This document shows, piece after piece, positions 1 to 6,574 of a stretch of DNA of 9,320 bases. The translations under genes were made by a program, and so were the position numbers. Below the pieces are notes generated by a model. It was not told the origin of the DNA and searched no databases. It saw only the letters and a list, made by a program, of their open reading frames with translations. Source of the DNA: Bacillota bacterium (GTDB lineage: Bacteria; Bacillota; Clostridia; Peptostreptococcales; Anaerovoracaceae); the NCBI GenBank assembly GCA_029266295.1, contig JAQSXD010000307.1, forward strand, positions 1-9,320, given 5' to 3'. Each line of letters opens with the position of its first letter. Positions within the stretch are counted from its first letter, which is position 1.

Positions 1-1
1 G

Positions 2-1252
2 GGTGCGATACTCATCGCAAAATCAGCATGGTGGGGTACTTGGTTTGATTACACCCTGACTGAAATCGGAGATTCGGCTTATTACATCATCATGTTTGGG
101 ATGTTTGGAGCAATGATCCGAATTCTGCAGTACTCGGGATCAGCACTTGGCTTTGCCGATATCGGGGCAAAGCTTGCAAACTCCAGGAAAAAGACAATGC
201 TCTTTACCTGGGTGTTGGGAATTATTATTTTTGTTGAAGATTATTTGAATGCATTAGGCGTTGGCGTAGCAATGCAGACGCTGACGGACAAGTGGAAAAT
301 TTCAAGAGAGTATTTGGCATTTATCGTAAACTCTACTGGAGCAGCGGTCTGCATTCTTGTTCCCTTTTCCTCATGGGGGATTTTATATGCAAGCCAGATT
401 GAGGAGGTAGGTGTTTTAGGGGAGGTATCAGGCTTTACTGCTTATGTTAATGCGATTCCCTTTATGCTGTATGCATGGATTGCTGTCATCGTAGTACCGC
501 TTTTTGTTCTTGGCATTGTACCGCTTTACGGCCCCATGAAGAAGGCTGAGGAGCGAGTTCTTAGCACGGGCAGGGTATTCCCGGATTATCACTATGAAGA
601 AGAGACCGTGGATGGAATGCAGGATGACACAAAGCCTTCCAATGCTTTGAATTTTATCGTACCGATGATCGTTCTGATCGGCATTACCATTTATACCGCG
701 GATATCGTATTTGGTGTCATTATTTCTGTTGTAGCTGCCTTCATCATGCTGTTTTTCCAAAAGCTGATGAGCTTAGGCCAATTCTGTGATCACATCGTAG
801 GCGGGTTCAAGGACATGCTGTATGTTACCATGCTGGTATTAGCAGCTTTCGTTCTTCAGGACTTCAATGATGCACTTGGATTGACTCCTTTTGTGATCGA
901 CAGTGTAGCGCCGATTCTGAGCCCGGCTTTATTCCCTGCAGTAACCTTCATCGTAATTGCAGGTCTGGCATTTGCAACCGGGAGTTTCTGGGGTGTTGCA
1001 GCGATTTCCTTCCCCATTATTCTGCCTCTAGCGATTGCGCTGAACGTCAACCCGTATATGGCCATCGGAGCGGTAGCGGCAGCGACAGCCTTCGGAAGTC
1101 ATGCCTGCTTCTACAGTGATGCGGTAACGGTTACCTGCGCGGCTACGGGCTTAAAGAATATGGATTATGCCAGAACGTCCCTGCCGCTCATTGGACTTCC
1201 TCTGGTACTCGGTGTGGTGGCTTACCTAATTTTAGGTATTGTCATGGCCTAA
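2..1252 (+). CDS. NhaC-family Na+/H+ antiporter-like membrane transporter (5' partial)
   Basis: The reading frame is open from base 2, so the gene enters from the left and lacks its N-terminus; about 416 C-terminal residues are visible. The protein is strongly hydrophobic with many membrane segments. A FVEDYLNALGVG stretch (about 215-260) followed by LTDKWKISREYLAFIVNSTGAAVCILVPFSSW-type sequence (given here only as a pattern, 280-375) matches the conserved NhaC core, where a D/E-D-Y/F-x-N-A motif precedes a TDKxKISRE loop. A second family-like segment (SHACFYSDAVTVT, about 1096-1134) lies near the C-terminus. One charged cytoplasmic-type loop is visible at about 530-645. The family exchanges Na+ and H+, but many members sit beside catabolic genes and may move organic substrates instead. 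The next gene begins about 45 bases after the stop with no terminator between, so they are probably cotranscribed. The family is secure; the substrate is not. Confidence 0.9.
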   Translation, partial: GAILIAKSAWWGTWFDYTLTEIGDSAYYIIMFGMFGAMIRILQYSGSALGFADIGAKLANSRKKTMLFTWVLGIIIFVEDYLNALGVGVAMQTLTDKWKISREYLAFIVNSTGAAVCILVPFSSWGILYASQIEEVGVLGEVSGFTAYVNAIPFMLYAWIAVIVVPLFVLGIVPLYGPMKKAEERVLSTGRVFPDYHYEEETVDGMQDDTKPSNALNFIVPMIVLIGITIYTADIVFGVIISVVAAFIMLFFQKLMSLGQFCDHIVGGFKDMLYVTMLVLAAFVLQDFNDALGLTPFVIDSVAPILSPALFPAVTFIVIAGLAFATGSFWGVAAISFPIILPLAIALNVNPYMAIGAVAAATAFGSHACFYSDAVTVTCAATGLKNMDYARTSLPLIGLPLVLGVVAYLILGIVMA

Positions 1253-1297
1253 TGGTAAGGGGACTGGCGAAAGCGAAAGCAGGAAAGGGTGATGGAT

Positions 1298-2179
1298 ATG
1301 GTGAAAGGTAAAATAAAAGTAGGAATGACACAGTTTTCCTGTGAACGGGACTGTGATTTGAATCTGAAAAAGGCAGAGCATCAGATTAGAACTATGGCAG
1401 CCATGGGGGCAAAAATCATCTGTCCACAAGAGCTTTTTTTCGGTACATATTTTGCTCAAATCATTGATTATAAAAAATATGATTGGGCGGAACCCGTTGA
1501 CGGACCTGTCAATACGAAAATGCAGAATCTAGCCCGGGAATTGGGTGTGGTGATCGTAAGCTGCTATTATGAATATGCCATGGATGGTCTTTATTTTAAT
1601 TCGGCAGCAGTATTTGATGCAGACGGGACATTGCTTGGGAATTACAGGAAACATCATATCCCCGAAGGTCCACAGTATCTTGAAAAGTATTATTTCACGC
1701 CAGGAGATACACCTTATCAGGTTTTCCGATCAAAGTACGGGACCTTTGGCGTTCTGATCTGCTGGGATGAATGGTTCCCTGAGCCAAGCAGGATTTTGGC
1801 ATTAAAGGGGGCAGACTTTATCTTCTATCCCTCTGCCATTGGTTCCGAGCCGGATCACCCTGAAATTGACACCTCGCAGACGTGGATGGATGCGATTCGC
1901 GCCCATGGGATCCATAATAATTTCTATGTCTGTGCGTGCAACCGGGTGGGCAGGGAAGAAGCCGATGACGGAAGCGGAGCGATGGAATTTTACGGACGCA
2001 GTTTTGTTTCCGATCCCTGGGGCAGATTGATCGCGGAAGGCAAGCGAAGCGAAGAAGATCTCATTGTGGCAGAGCTTGATCTGGATGAAATCAAAAGGGC
2101 AAGAGATATTCTCCAGTTTCACAGAGACCGGAGAGTGGACTCCTATGCAGAATTACTGAACCTTCACATTCCGGAATAA
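1298..2179 (+). CDS. Carbon-nitrogen hydrolase (nitrilase superfamily), N-carbamoylputrescine amidase-like
   Basis: A cytosolic thiol amidohydrolase of about 293 residues, the usual length for this family. The Glu-Lys-Cys catalytic triad is visible: E45 in CPQELFFG, K118 in YRKHHIPEG, and C155 in LICWDEWFPE. The second active-site glutamate is E129 in YLEKYYFTPGD. YPSAIGSEP and the C-terminal FHRDRRVDSYAELL are features I associate with N-carbamoylputrescine amidase (AguB) and beta-ureidopropionase relatives, which release CO2 and NH3 from N-carbamoyl amines. The start is ambiguous: GTG 1289, ATG 1292 and ATG 1298 are in frame. ATG 1298 is chosen because AGGAAAGG at 1281-1288 is then 9 bases upstream. 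No agmatine deiminase or other polyamine gene is present, and the neighbour downstream is another amidohydrolase. The true substrate may therefore be another carbamoyl or amide compound rather than carbamoylputrescine. Superfamily is certain; substrate assignment is tentative. Confidence 0.9.
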   Translation: MVKGKIKVGMTQFSCERDCDLNLKKAEHQIRTMAAMGAKIICPQELFFGTYFAQIIDYKKYDWAEPVDGPVNTKMQNLARELGVVIVSCYYEYAMDGLYFNSAAVFDADGTLLGNYRKHHIPEGPQYLEKYYFTPGDTPYQVFRSKYGTFGVLICWDEWFPEPSRILALKGADFIFYPSAIGSEPDHPEIDTSQTWMDAIRAHGIHNNFYVCACNRVGREEADDGSGAMEFYGRSFVSDPWGRLIAEGKRSEEDLIVAELDLDEIKRARDILQFHRDRRVDSYAELLNLHIPE

Positions 2180-2276
2180 AGTTTGAATTGTAACAAATAT
2201 GATACTCGTTCAGATATAGAATCGATTGACTTAGCAATTTAAGATCAGAATGACTTGGAAAGGATAAGAAGAAGGT

Positions 2277-3896
2277 ATGAGTGCAGATATCGTTATCATG
2301 AGCGGTGCAATTTTTGACGGTGTAGCTGAGTGCCCCTTTGAGGGGTATGTGGCCATCAAGGGCAACCGGATTGCCGCTGTGGGAAGAATCAAGGAGGCTG
2401 AAAAACAGATTGGGCCGGAAACGAAGGTATATCAATTTGAGAACGAGTTGGTGATGCCCGGTTTTCATGACAGTCATACACATCTATTGATGGCAGGAAT
2501 GTTTCGTTCCTATGTGAATCTCGCCAACGCCAGATCTGAAGAGGAAGCGGTTCGCATGGTGAAGAAATCGGTGGAACAAGGCAATTCCAAGGAGGGGTGG
2601 ATCATTGGCTTTAGCTGGTATCACGTTTTTTGGGAGAATAAACAGCTGCCTAGCAAAAGGACGCTGGATGCATATTTCCCTGACAGACCTGTTTTTCTGC
2701 TGAATGCGGAGGCCCACGGAGCATGGGTGAACTCTAAAGCGCTCGAAATTGCTGGAATTACCAGTGATACACCAAACCCTTTCGGTGGTGAAATAGACAG
2801 AGATGAAAAGGGCGAAGCAACCGGATTCCTGTATGAATCAGCAGTTGGCTTGGTCAGTAAATTTGCTCTTTGCTTCTCAGAGGACGAAGAAAGAAAGCTG
2901 ATTCGTTCTTATCAGCAGCAGGCTGCAGAATACGGAATTACTTCAGTCAATGACGTTCAGCCATATTTCCACGGGAATATGGGAAATCTGGCAGTCTACA
3001 GCCAGATGGACAGAGAAGGGGAGCTGACCGTTAGAGTACATGCTGCACCGGATTTACTGGGTGATCTGGATCAGGTGGAAGATTGGCGTGACAGGTATCG
3101 TTCAGAGAAACTCAGGGTAGAGATGCTGAAGCAATTTCTGGATGGGGTGAGCACCACACACACGGCACTGGTTCTTGAAGAATACAGTGACGCACCTGGA
3201 AATTACGGTATCTCTCTCAATGATGTGGATGCGATAAAAGAAGCAGTGCCCGACGCCCATAGAAGAGGATTTTCGGTTAAGCTCCACTCCTGCGGGGATC
3301 TGTCTGCCCGTATGGCATTGGATTACTATGAATCCGCCATTGAAAAGTACGGAAAAAACCGGTGCCGTCATGCGATTGAGCATGTTGAACTGATTCAAGA
3401 GGAAGATATTGTTCGGTTTGGAGAATTGGGAGTCGTTCCGTCCGTCCAACCAGAGCATATTGCGCTGACCCAGACCTTTGAGGAAAACCCCTATCCGGTA
3501 ACCCTTGGAAAGGAACGAGCGGATCAAACATGGCCGCTAAAAAGCCTGTATGATTCGGCTGGGCTCCTAGCCATCGGAAGTGATTGTCCAGTGGTTGATA
3601 ATAACCCGTTTCTCGAAATTTACAGAGCAGTTACAAGGCTTCACAATGACGGAAAACCCGATGGAGGCTGGAATCCCTCCCAAAAGCTTACCATGTACGA
3701 GGTGCTGAGAAGCTATACCTATGGTTCGGCATGGGGGGTGAGTAGGGAGGATGAATTGGGGACACTGGAAGCAGGAAAATTTGCGGATATCATTGCCATC
3801 GACCGCAACTTGTTTGCTGTTGATCCATCTGAGATTCTAACCAGTCAGGTGATTCTGACGGTCATGGACGGAAGAACGCTGCTTGAAAAGCAATAA
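2277..3896 (+). CDS. YtcJ-like metal-dependent amidohydrolase (Amidohydro_3 family)
   Basis: A 539-residue amidohydrolase-superfamily protein of normal length for the YtcJ / N-substituted formamide deformylase group. Features in order: an N-terminal beta-sandwich part (about 1-60); the metal-binding HxH motif in PGFHDSHTHL (H67, H69); a lysine in the LKQFLDG motif (K285), the likely carboxylated metal bridge; H337 in KLHSCGD; H369 in AIEHVE; D436 in AIGSDCPV, the catalytic aspartate; and a C-terminal return to the sandwich (GTLEAGKFADIIAID, about 495-509). All expected metal ligands are present, so it should be active. Family members hydrolyse N-acyl or N-formyl amines and related amides; the exact substrate here is unknown. 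The start ATG 2277 is preceded by a purine-rich stretch (AGGA at 2261-2264, GAAGAAGG at 2268-2275). It lies 97 bases after the nitrilase gene and is followed by a strong terminator, so it probably ends the operon. Confidence 0.92.
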   Translation: MSADIVIMSGAIFDGVAECPFEGYVAIKGNRIAAVGRIKEAEKQIGPETKVYQFENELVMPGFHDSHTHLLMAGMFRSYVNLANARSEEEAVRMVKKSVEQGNSKEGWIIGFSWYHVFWENKQLPSKRTLDAYFPDRPVFLLNAEAHGAWVNSKALEIAGITSDTPNPFGGEIDRDEKGEATGFLYESAVGLVSKFALCFSEDEERKLIRSYQQQAAEYGITSVNDVQPYFHGNMGNLAVYSQMDREGELTVRVHAAPDLLGDLDQVEDWRDRYRSEKLRVEMLKQFLDGVSTTHTALVLEEYSDAPGNYGISLNDVDAIKEAVPDAHRRGFSVKLHSCGDLSARMALDYYESAIEKYGKNRCRHAIEHVELIQEEDIVRFGELGVVPSVQPEHIALTQTFEENPYPVTLGKERADQTWPLKSLYDSAGLLAIGSDCPVVDNNPFLEIYRAVTRLHNDGKPDGGWNPSQKLTMYEVLRSYTYGSAWGVSREDELGTLEAGKFADIIAIDRNLFAVDPSEILTSQVILTVMDGRTLLEKQ

Positions 3897-3973
3897 AAGC
3901 TGCTGTCCGAATTGGAATTAAAAAATGTTGATTGAAGCATAATAAGACGAATTTAAATCGATCGAAACCATTA

Positions 3974-4006
3974 AAAAAAGCAGGGATATTGGATTCCTGC
4001 TTTTTC
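3974..4006 (+). terminator. Rho-independent terminator after the amidohydrolase gene
   Basis: GCAGGGAT at 3980-3987 pairs with ATTCCTGC at 3993-4000 (8 pairs including one G-T) around a 5-base loop. An A-run precedes the stem and a T-run (4001-4005) follows, extending the pairing. The near-symmetric A/T flanks could let it work in both directions, but no gene approaches from the right. It separates the transporter-amidohydrolase unit from the regulator. Confidence 0.88.
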
Positions 4007-4040
4007 TAACACTTTTATATAGACATACAGCAGAGACTGC

Positions 4041-4069
4041 TTGGCAAACGGTAGGAAACATGATTTAAT
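4041..4069 (+). promoter_or_regulatory. Sigma-A-type promoter of the sigma-54 activator gene
   Basis: TTGGCA at 4041-4046 (5 of 6 to the -35 consensus) and TTTAAT at 4064-4069 (5 of 6 to the -10 consensus) are separated by exactly 17 bases. Transcription would begin near 4076, about 38 bases before the regulator start. It lies just after the upstream terminator, so the regulator would have its own housekeeping promoter. Confidence 0.65.
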
Positions 4070-4113
4070 AAACTTATAAATCCAATCTCAATTTAGCGCG
4101 GGGGGAGAGATAA

Positions 4114-5416
4114 ATGGCTGAACTAAAACAACGGAACGGAATTGATAAAGCTTTTCTGCTTGATACAATATTAAATACAACAAGTGAACTATTCGTACTT
4201 GTTGACCGTGAGGGATATATTGAAGAGATCAGCCAGCCTTACGCTGAATTCATCGGGGTGAAAAAGGATCTGGTGATCGGAATGCATGTGACAGAAGTAA
4301 TCGAAAATACAAGGATGGACCTTGTGGCCAGAACCGGTGTTCCTGAGGTTGAAGAAGTACAGAAGATCAACGGTCAGAAAATGATTGCAACGAGGCTGCC
4401 CATCCTGAAGGACGGCAAGGTGGTCGGAGCATTTGGCAGGGTGCTCTTTAAGAATGTTATGGATCTGAATAACCTGTATGAGAAGATCAACAAAATTGAG
4501 AGTGAACTGGACCTTTATAAGCTGCAATTCGGAAAGATCAATACCGCGCGCTATACGGTAGACGATATTATCGGAGATAGTCATATTATGGCTAGCCTTA
4601 AGGATACGGTGAGAACCATTGGCAGAACAAATTCCAGTGTTTTGATTCTGGGAGAGAGTGGTACCGGAAAGGAGCTGTTTGCCCATGCAATCCATAATGC
4701 CAGCAGCAGAGCAAAGCAGCCCTTTATATGCCTGAACTGCGGAACGATTCCAGAGGATTTGCTGGAATCGGAGTTGTTCGGCTATGAAGAGGGGGCTTTC
4801 ACGGGTGCACGGAAGGGCGGAAAGATTGGGATGTTTCAGGCAGCGCATAAGGGCACGATCTTTCTGGATGAGATCGGCGACCTTCCTCTATCGATGCAGG
4901 TTAAGCTGCTACGGGTTCTACAGGATAAAGAAATCCAAAAAATAGGAGCAACACAGAGGGAGGCGGTGGACGTCAGGGTCGTTGCTGCGACCAACAAAGA
5001 TCCGTACCAGATGGTGCAGGAAAAAGAATTTCGTTCGGACTTGTATTACAGGCTTAACGTGGTCAGTTTGCGGATTCCTGCGTTAAGGGAACGTAAGGAA
5101 GATCTTCCGTTGCTGGCCCAAAGCATTATTCGGAAACTAGCAAAAAAGGAAAGCATCCAGGTAGATCGGATCAGTGACAATGCGATTCCTGGGAAGCCAG
5201 AGAGTCATCGGTGTGGAGCACCTGCCCGCCAGAATCACAGGAATACAGCCACAGGCAGACCCCAGAAGCCTGCGAGAAATCATGGATGAAACGGAACGGG
5301 TGGCCATTATAAATACATTACACAGCTTTAACGGTCAAAAAACTAAAACTGCAAAAGCTTTGGATATCAGCAGAACAAGCCTCTATGAAAAGATGCAGAA
5401 ATATGGGATTGAATAA
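4114..5416 (+). pseudogene. Sigma-54-dependent transcriptional activator (PAS / AAA+ / Fis-type HTH), disrupted by internal deletion and frameshift
   Basis: An enhancer-binding protein that would use ATP to open sigma-54 promoters. The intact part has a PAS-type sensory domain (residues about 15-112), a linker with coiled-coil character (about 115-140), and an AAA+ domain with Walker A GESGTGKE (180-187), the sigma-54 contact loop GAFTGA (227-232), Walker B TIFLDEIG (248-255), sensor I AATN (291-294), and arginines in FRSDLYYRLN (306-315). Translation from ATG 4114 (GGGGGAGAG RBS at 4101-4109) is normal to I358 (base 5187). The expected LLxxYxWPGNVRELExxIERA segment is then missing. The original frame runs on for 33 unrelated residues to a stop at 5287-5289. 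The C-terminus resumes one frame over as VIGVEHLPARI and a Fis-like HTH (KTKTAKALDISRTSLYEKMQKYGIE pattern, about 5330-5413). By comparison with family members I remember, about 65-70 bases are missing, removing the sensor II region. The truncated 391-residue product would lack DNA binding. An assembly error is the main alternative. Confidence 0.85.
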
Positions 5417-5518
5417 ATGGAAAAGGATGCTGCCGTGATAAAATTCAGAAAAGCATACAGATTTGGGACGTTTTTAGGTATTGTGTACGAAAAAATGTAC
5501 AAAAATTTTGGCGAATAG
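5417..5518 (+). CDS. Possible 33-codon small ORF abutting the regulator stop
   Basis: ATG 5417 follows the regulator's TAA (5414-5416) without a gap, and the frame runs 33 codons to TAG 5516-5518, ending 10 bases before a terminator stem. The predicted peptide starts MEKDAAVIKFRKAYRFGT and is basic with several aromatic residues. I do not recognise it. The only RBS-like sequence is a weak GGGA at 5405-5408, though stop-start coupling could help translation. A chance ORF is at least as likely. It also contains the inverted repeat at 5481-5504. Confidence 0.22.
   Translation: MEKDAAVIKFRKAYRFGTFLGIVYEKMYKNFGE
5481..5504. repeat. Inverted repeat, candidate enhancer (upstream activating) site
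   Basis: TTGTGTAC (5481-5488) and GTACAAAA (5497-5504) form an inverted repeat matching at 7 of 8 positions around an 8-base AT-rich spacer. Its centre is about 170-180 bases upstream of the -24/-12 promoter candidate, a usual distance for the binding site of a sigma-54 activator with a Fis-type HTH. It also lies downstream of the regulator's HTH codons, where such activators often have target sites. Function is inferred only from symmetry and position. Confidence 0.35.
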
Positions 5519-5528
5519 ATAAATATGT

Positions 5529-5570
5529 GCGGGATTCTTTACGAGTTCCGCCTTTTTCTATATTTTTATT
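5529..5570 (+). terminator. Rho-independent terminator after the regulator
   Basis: GCGGGA at 5529-5534 pairs with TTCCGC at 5546-5551 (one G-T pair) around an 11-base loop. A T-rich tail follows, with five T at 5553-5557 and another T run at 5563-5567. It would end regulator transcription and insulate the downstream promoter. Confidence 0.72.
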
Positions 5571-5660
5571 GAACGATACAATGAATGGAACGAAAAGATA
5601 CTCTCTCATAAAACTCTGAACCTTTTGCAATAAGCCATTTTCTACAGATGATTAAAAATA

Positions 5661-5676
5661 TGGAATGATATTTGCT
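5661..5676 (+). promoter_or_regulatory. Sigma-54 (-24/-12) promoter candidate for the 3-hydroxybutyrate operon
   Basis: TGGAATGATATTTGCT matches the consensus TGGCACG-N4-TTGCW at 10 of 12 defined positions and keeps the essential GG and GC exactly 10 bases apart (GG 5662-5663, GC 5674-5675). Transcription would begin near 5687, leaving a leader of about 57 bases before ATG 5744. It lies directly downstream of a sigma-54 activator gene and no better sigma-A promoter is seen there (TTGCAA 5625-5630 with GATGAT 5647-5652 is a poor alternative). Confidence 0.68.
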
Positions 5677-5702
5677 ATATTTAGAATCACCATGGTAGAA
5701 GT

Positions 5703-5713
5703 TGTGTGACACA
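5703..5713. repeat. Perfect short palindrome TGTGTGACACA in the dehydrogenase leader
   Basis: TGTGT and ACACA flank a central G, immediately after the predicted sigma-54 start site. The preceding T makes TTGTGTG, similar to the TTGTGTAC half of the upstream inverted repeat. It could be a second regulator site or an operator; at 11 bases it could also be chance. Confidence 0.25.
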
Positions 5714-5743
5714 CGTTTATTGAAAAGAGAGGAAGAAACTATA

Positions 5744-6505
5744 ATGGGAAAGGAAAAGGTCAGTATTGTCACAGGAGCGGCGAGCGGGATCGGCTTTGCT
5801 GTCGCCAGTGCCTTCGCAGAAGATGGCATGAAGGTTGTAATGGCAGATGTAAATGAAGAAAAACTGAAGGCTGCCGCAAACACACTTGGATGCGATTATT
5901 ATGCTGCAGATCTAAGCAGCCGGGAAGCTTGCAAGGGGCTTGTTGACTATACGCTGAAGACCCACGGAAAAACAGATATTCTGGTCAATGTAGCCGGAAT
6001 ACAAACTGTAGCCGCTATCGAGGATTTTCCTGAAGATCGTTGGGATTTTATGATTTCCTTGATGCTTACGGCGCCATTTTTATTAACCAAGTATGTATGG
6101 AATTCAATGAAGGAACAGCAATGGGGAAGAATTATCAACCTGAATTCCATTCACGGTTTGGTGGCATCCGAATATAAAGCCGCCTATGTATCTGCAAAAC
6201 ATGGCCTGATGGGATTAACAAAAACAGCAGCACTGGAGGGAGGTCCCTACGGGATCACCGTGAACTCAATATGTCCGGCTTATGTCAGAACACCTCTGGT
6301 GGATGATCAGATTGAGGCACAGGCCTTGAATCATGGCATCTCCAAAGAAGAAGTTGTCTCGAAAATAATGCTTCAAAAGTCCGCAATAAAAACGTTACTA
6401 GAACCCTCAACGATTGCAGAAGTCGTTAAATTTCTCTGTTCTAATGCGGGGAATAATATAACCGGCTCTGCCTTGACCATCGATGGAGGTTGGACTGCAG
6501 CGTAA
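5744..6505 (+). CDS. bdh: D-3-hydroxybutyrate dehydrogenase (short-chain dehydrogenase/reductase)
   Basis: A 253-residue classical SDR that should interconvert D-3-hydroxybutyrate and acetoacetate with NAD(H) in the cytosol. Visible features: nucleotide-binding TGAASGIG (10-17), D35 after the second strand (NAD preference), NVAG (82-85), S135 in NLNSIHG, and the Y148-x3-K152 pair in YVSAKHG. CPAYVRTPLVDDQIEAQA followed by HGISKEEVVSKIML (about 177-210) and the C-terminal TIDGGWTAA are hallmarks of the 3-hydroxybutyrate dehydrogenase subgroup, including B. subtilis YxjF. MLTAPFLLTK replaces the usual NLxxxF of classical SDRs; I recall this as normal in the Bacillus-type subgroup. ATG 5744 is chosen because it gives the standard N-terminus and has a purine-rich RBS at 5728-5737; a TTG 14 codons upstream would start too close to the predicted transcription start. 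It is the first gene after the sigma-54 promoter candidate and is followed 69 bases later by a permease. Confidence 0.9.
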   Translation: MGKEKVSIVTGAASGIGFAVASAFAEDGMKVVMADVNEEKLKAAANTLGCDYYAADLSSREACKGLVDYTLKTHGKTDILVNVAGIQTVAAIEDFPEDRWDFMISLMLTAPFLLTKYVWNSMKEQQWGRIINLNSIHGLVASEYKAAYVSAKHGLMGLTKTAALEGGPYGITVNSICPAYVRTPLVDDQIEAQALNHGISKEEVVSKIMLQKSAIKTLLEPSTIAEVVKFLCSNAGNNITGSALTIDGGWTAA

Positions 6506-6574
6506 TTAGGCCTGCGGTTTCCAGGTGCGGTTCTGTAAAAAGAATCCAAAGTAATAATAGGAGGAAAACAGGAC

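Larger units (their letters stand above)
5417..5743. other. 327-base region without a confirmed gene between regulator and dehydrogenase
   Basis: AT-rich control region. In order it holds a doubtful 33-codon ORF (5417-5518), an inverted repeat (5481-5504), a terminator (5529-5570), about 90 bases with no recognisable element (5571-5660), a -24/-12 promoter candidate (5661-5676), a short palindrome (5703-5713) and the dehydrogenase RBS (AGAGAGGAAG, 5728-5737). The layout fits an activator-dependent promoter region with the binding site 100-200 bases upstream of the promoter. Confidence 0.7.

Noticed and set aside
2226..2254. TTGACT as a -35 element for a separate promoter of the YtcJ-like gene.
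   Set aside because: The hexamer at 16-18 base spacing (AATGAC region) is a poor -10, so an independent promoter is not supported.
4041..4056. TTGGCA near 4041 as part of a sigma-54 promoter for the regulator.
   Set aside because: There is no GC at the required 10-base spacing after the GG; the site fits a sigma-A -35 with a good -10 instead.
4189..4848. A 219-codon minus-strand ORF opposite the regulator.
   Set aside because: It lies entirely antisense to well-conserved PAS and AAA+ coding sequence and its translation has no recognisable domain.
5174..5416. An 80-codon + strand ORF with a Fis-type HTH as an independent small DNA-binding gene.
   Set aside because: Its sequence is the expected C-terminus of the upstream sigma-54 activator and it has no own RBS; it is best read as the displaced end of that gene.
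5625..5652. TTGCAA and GATGAT, 16 bases apart, as a sigma-A promoter for the dehydrogenase operon.
   Set aside because: Each hexamer matches only 4 of 6 positions; the -24/-12 element just downstream is a much better match.
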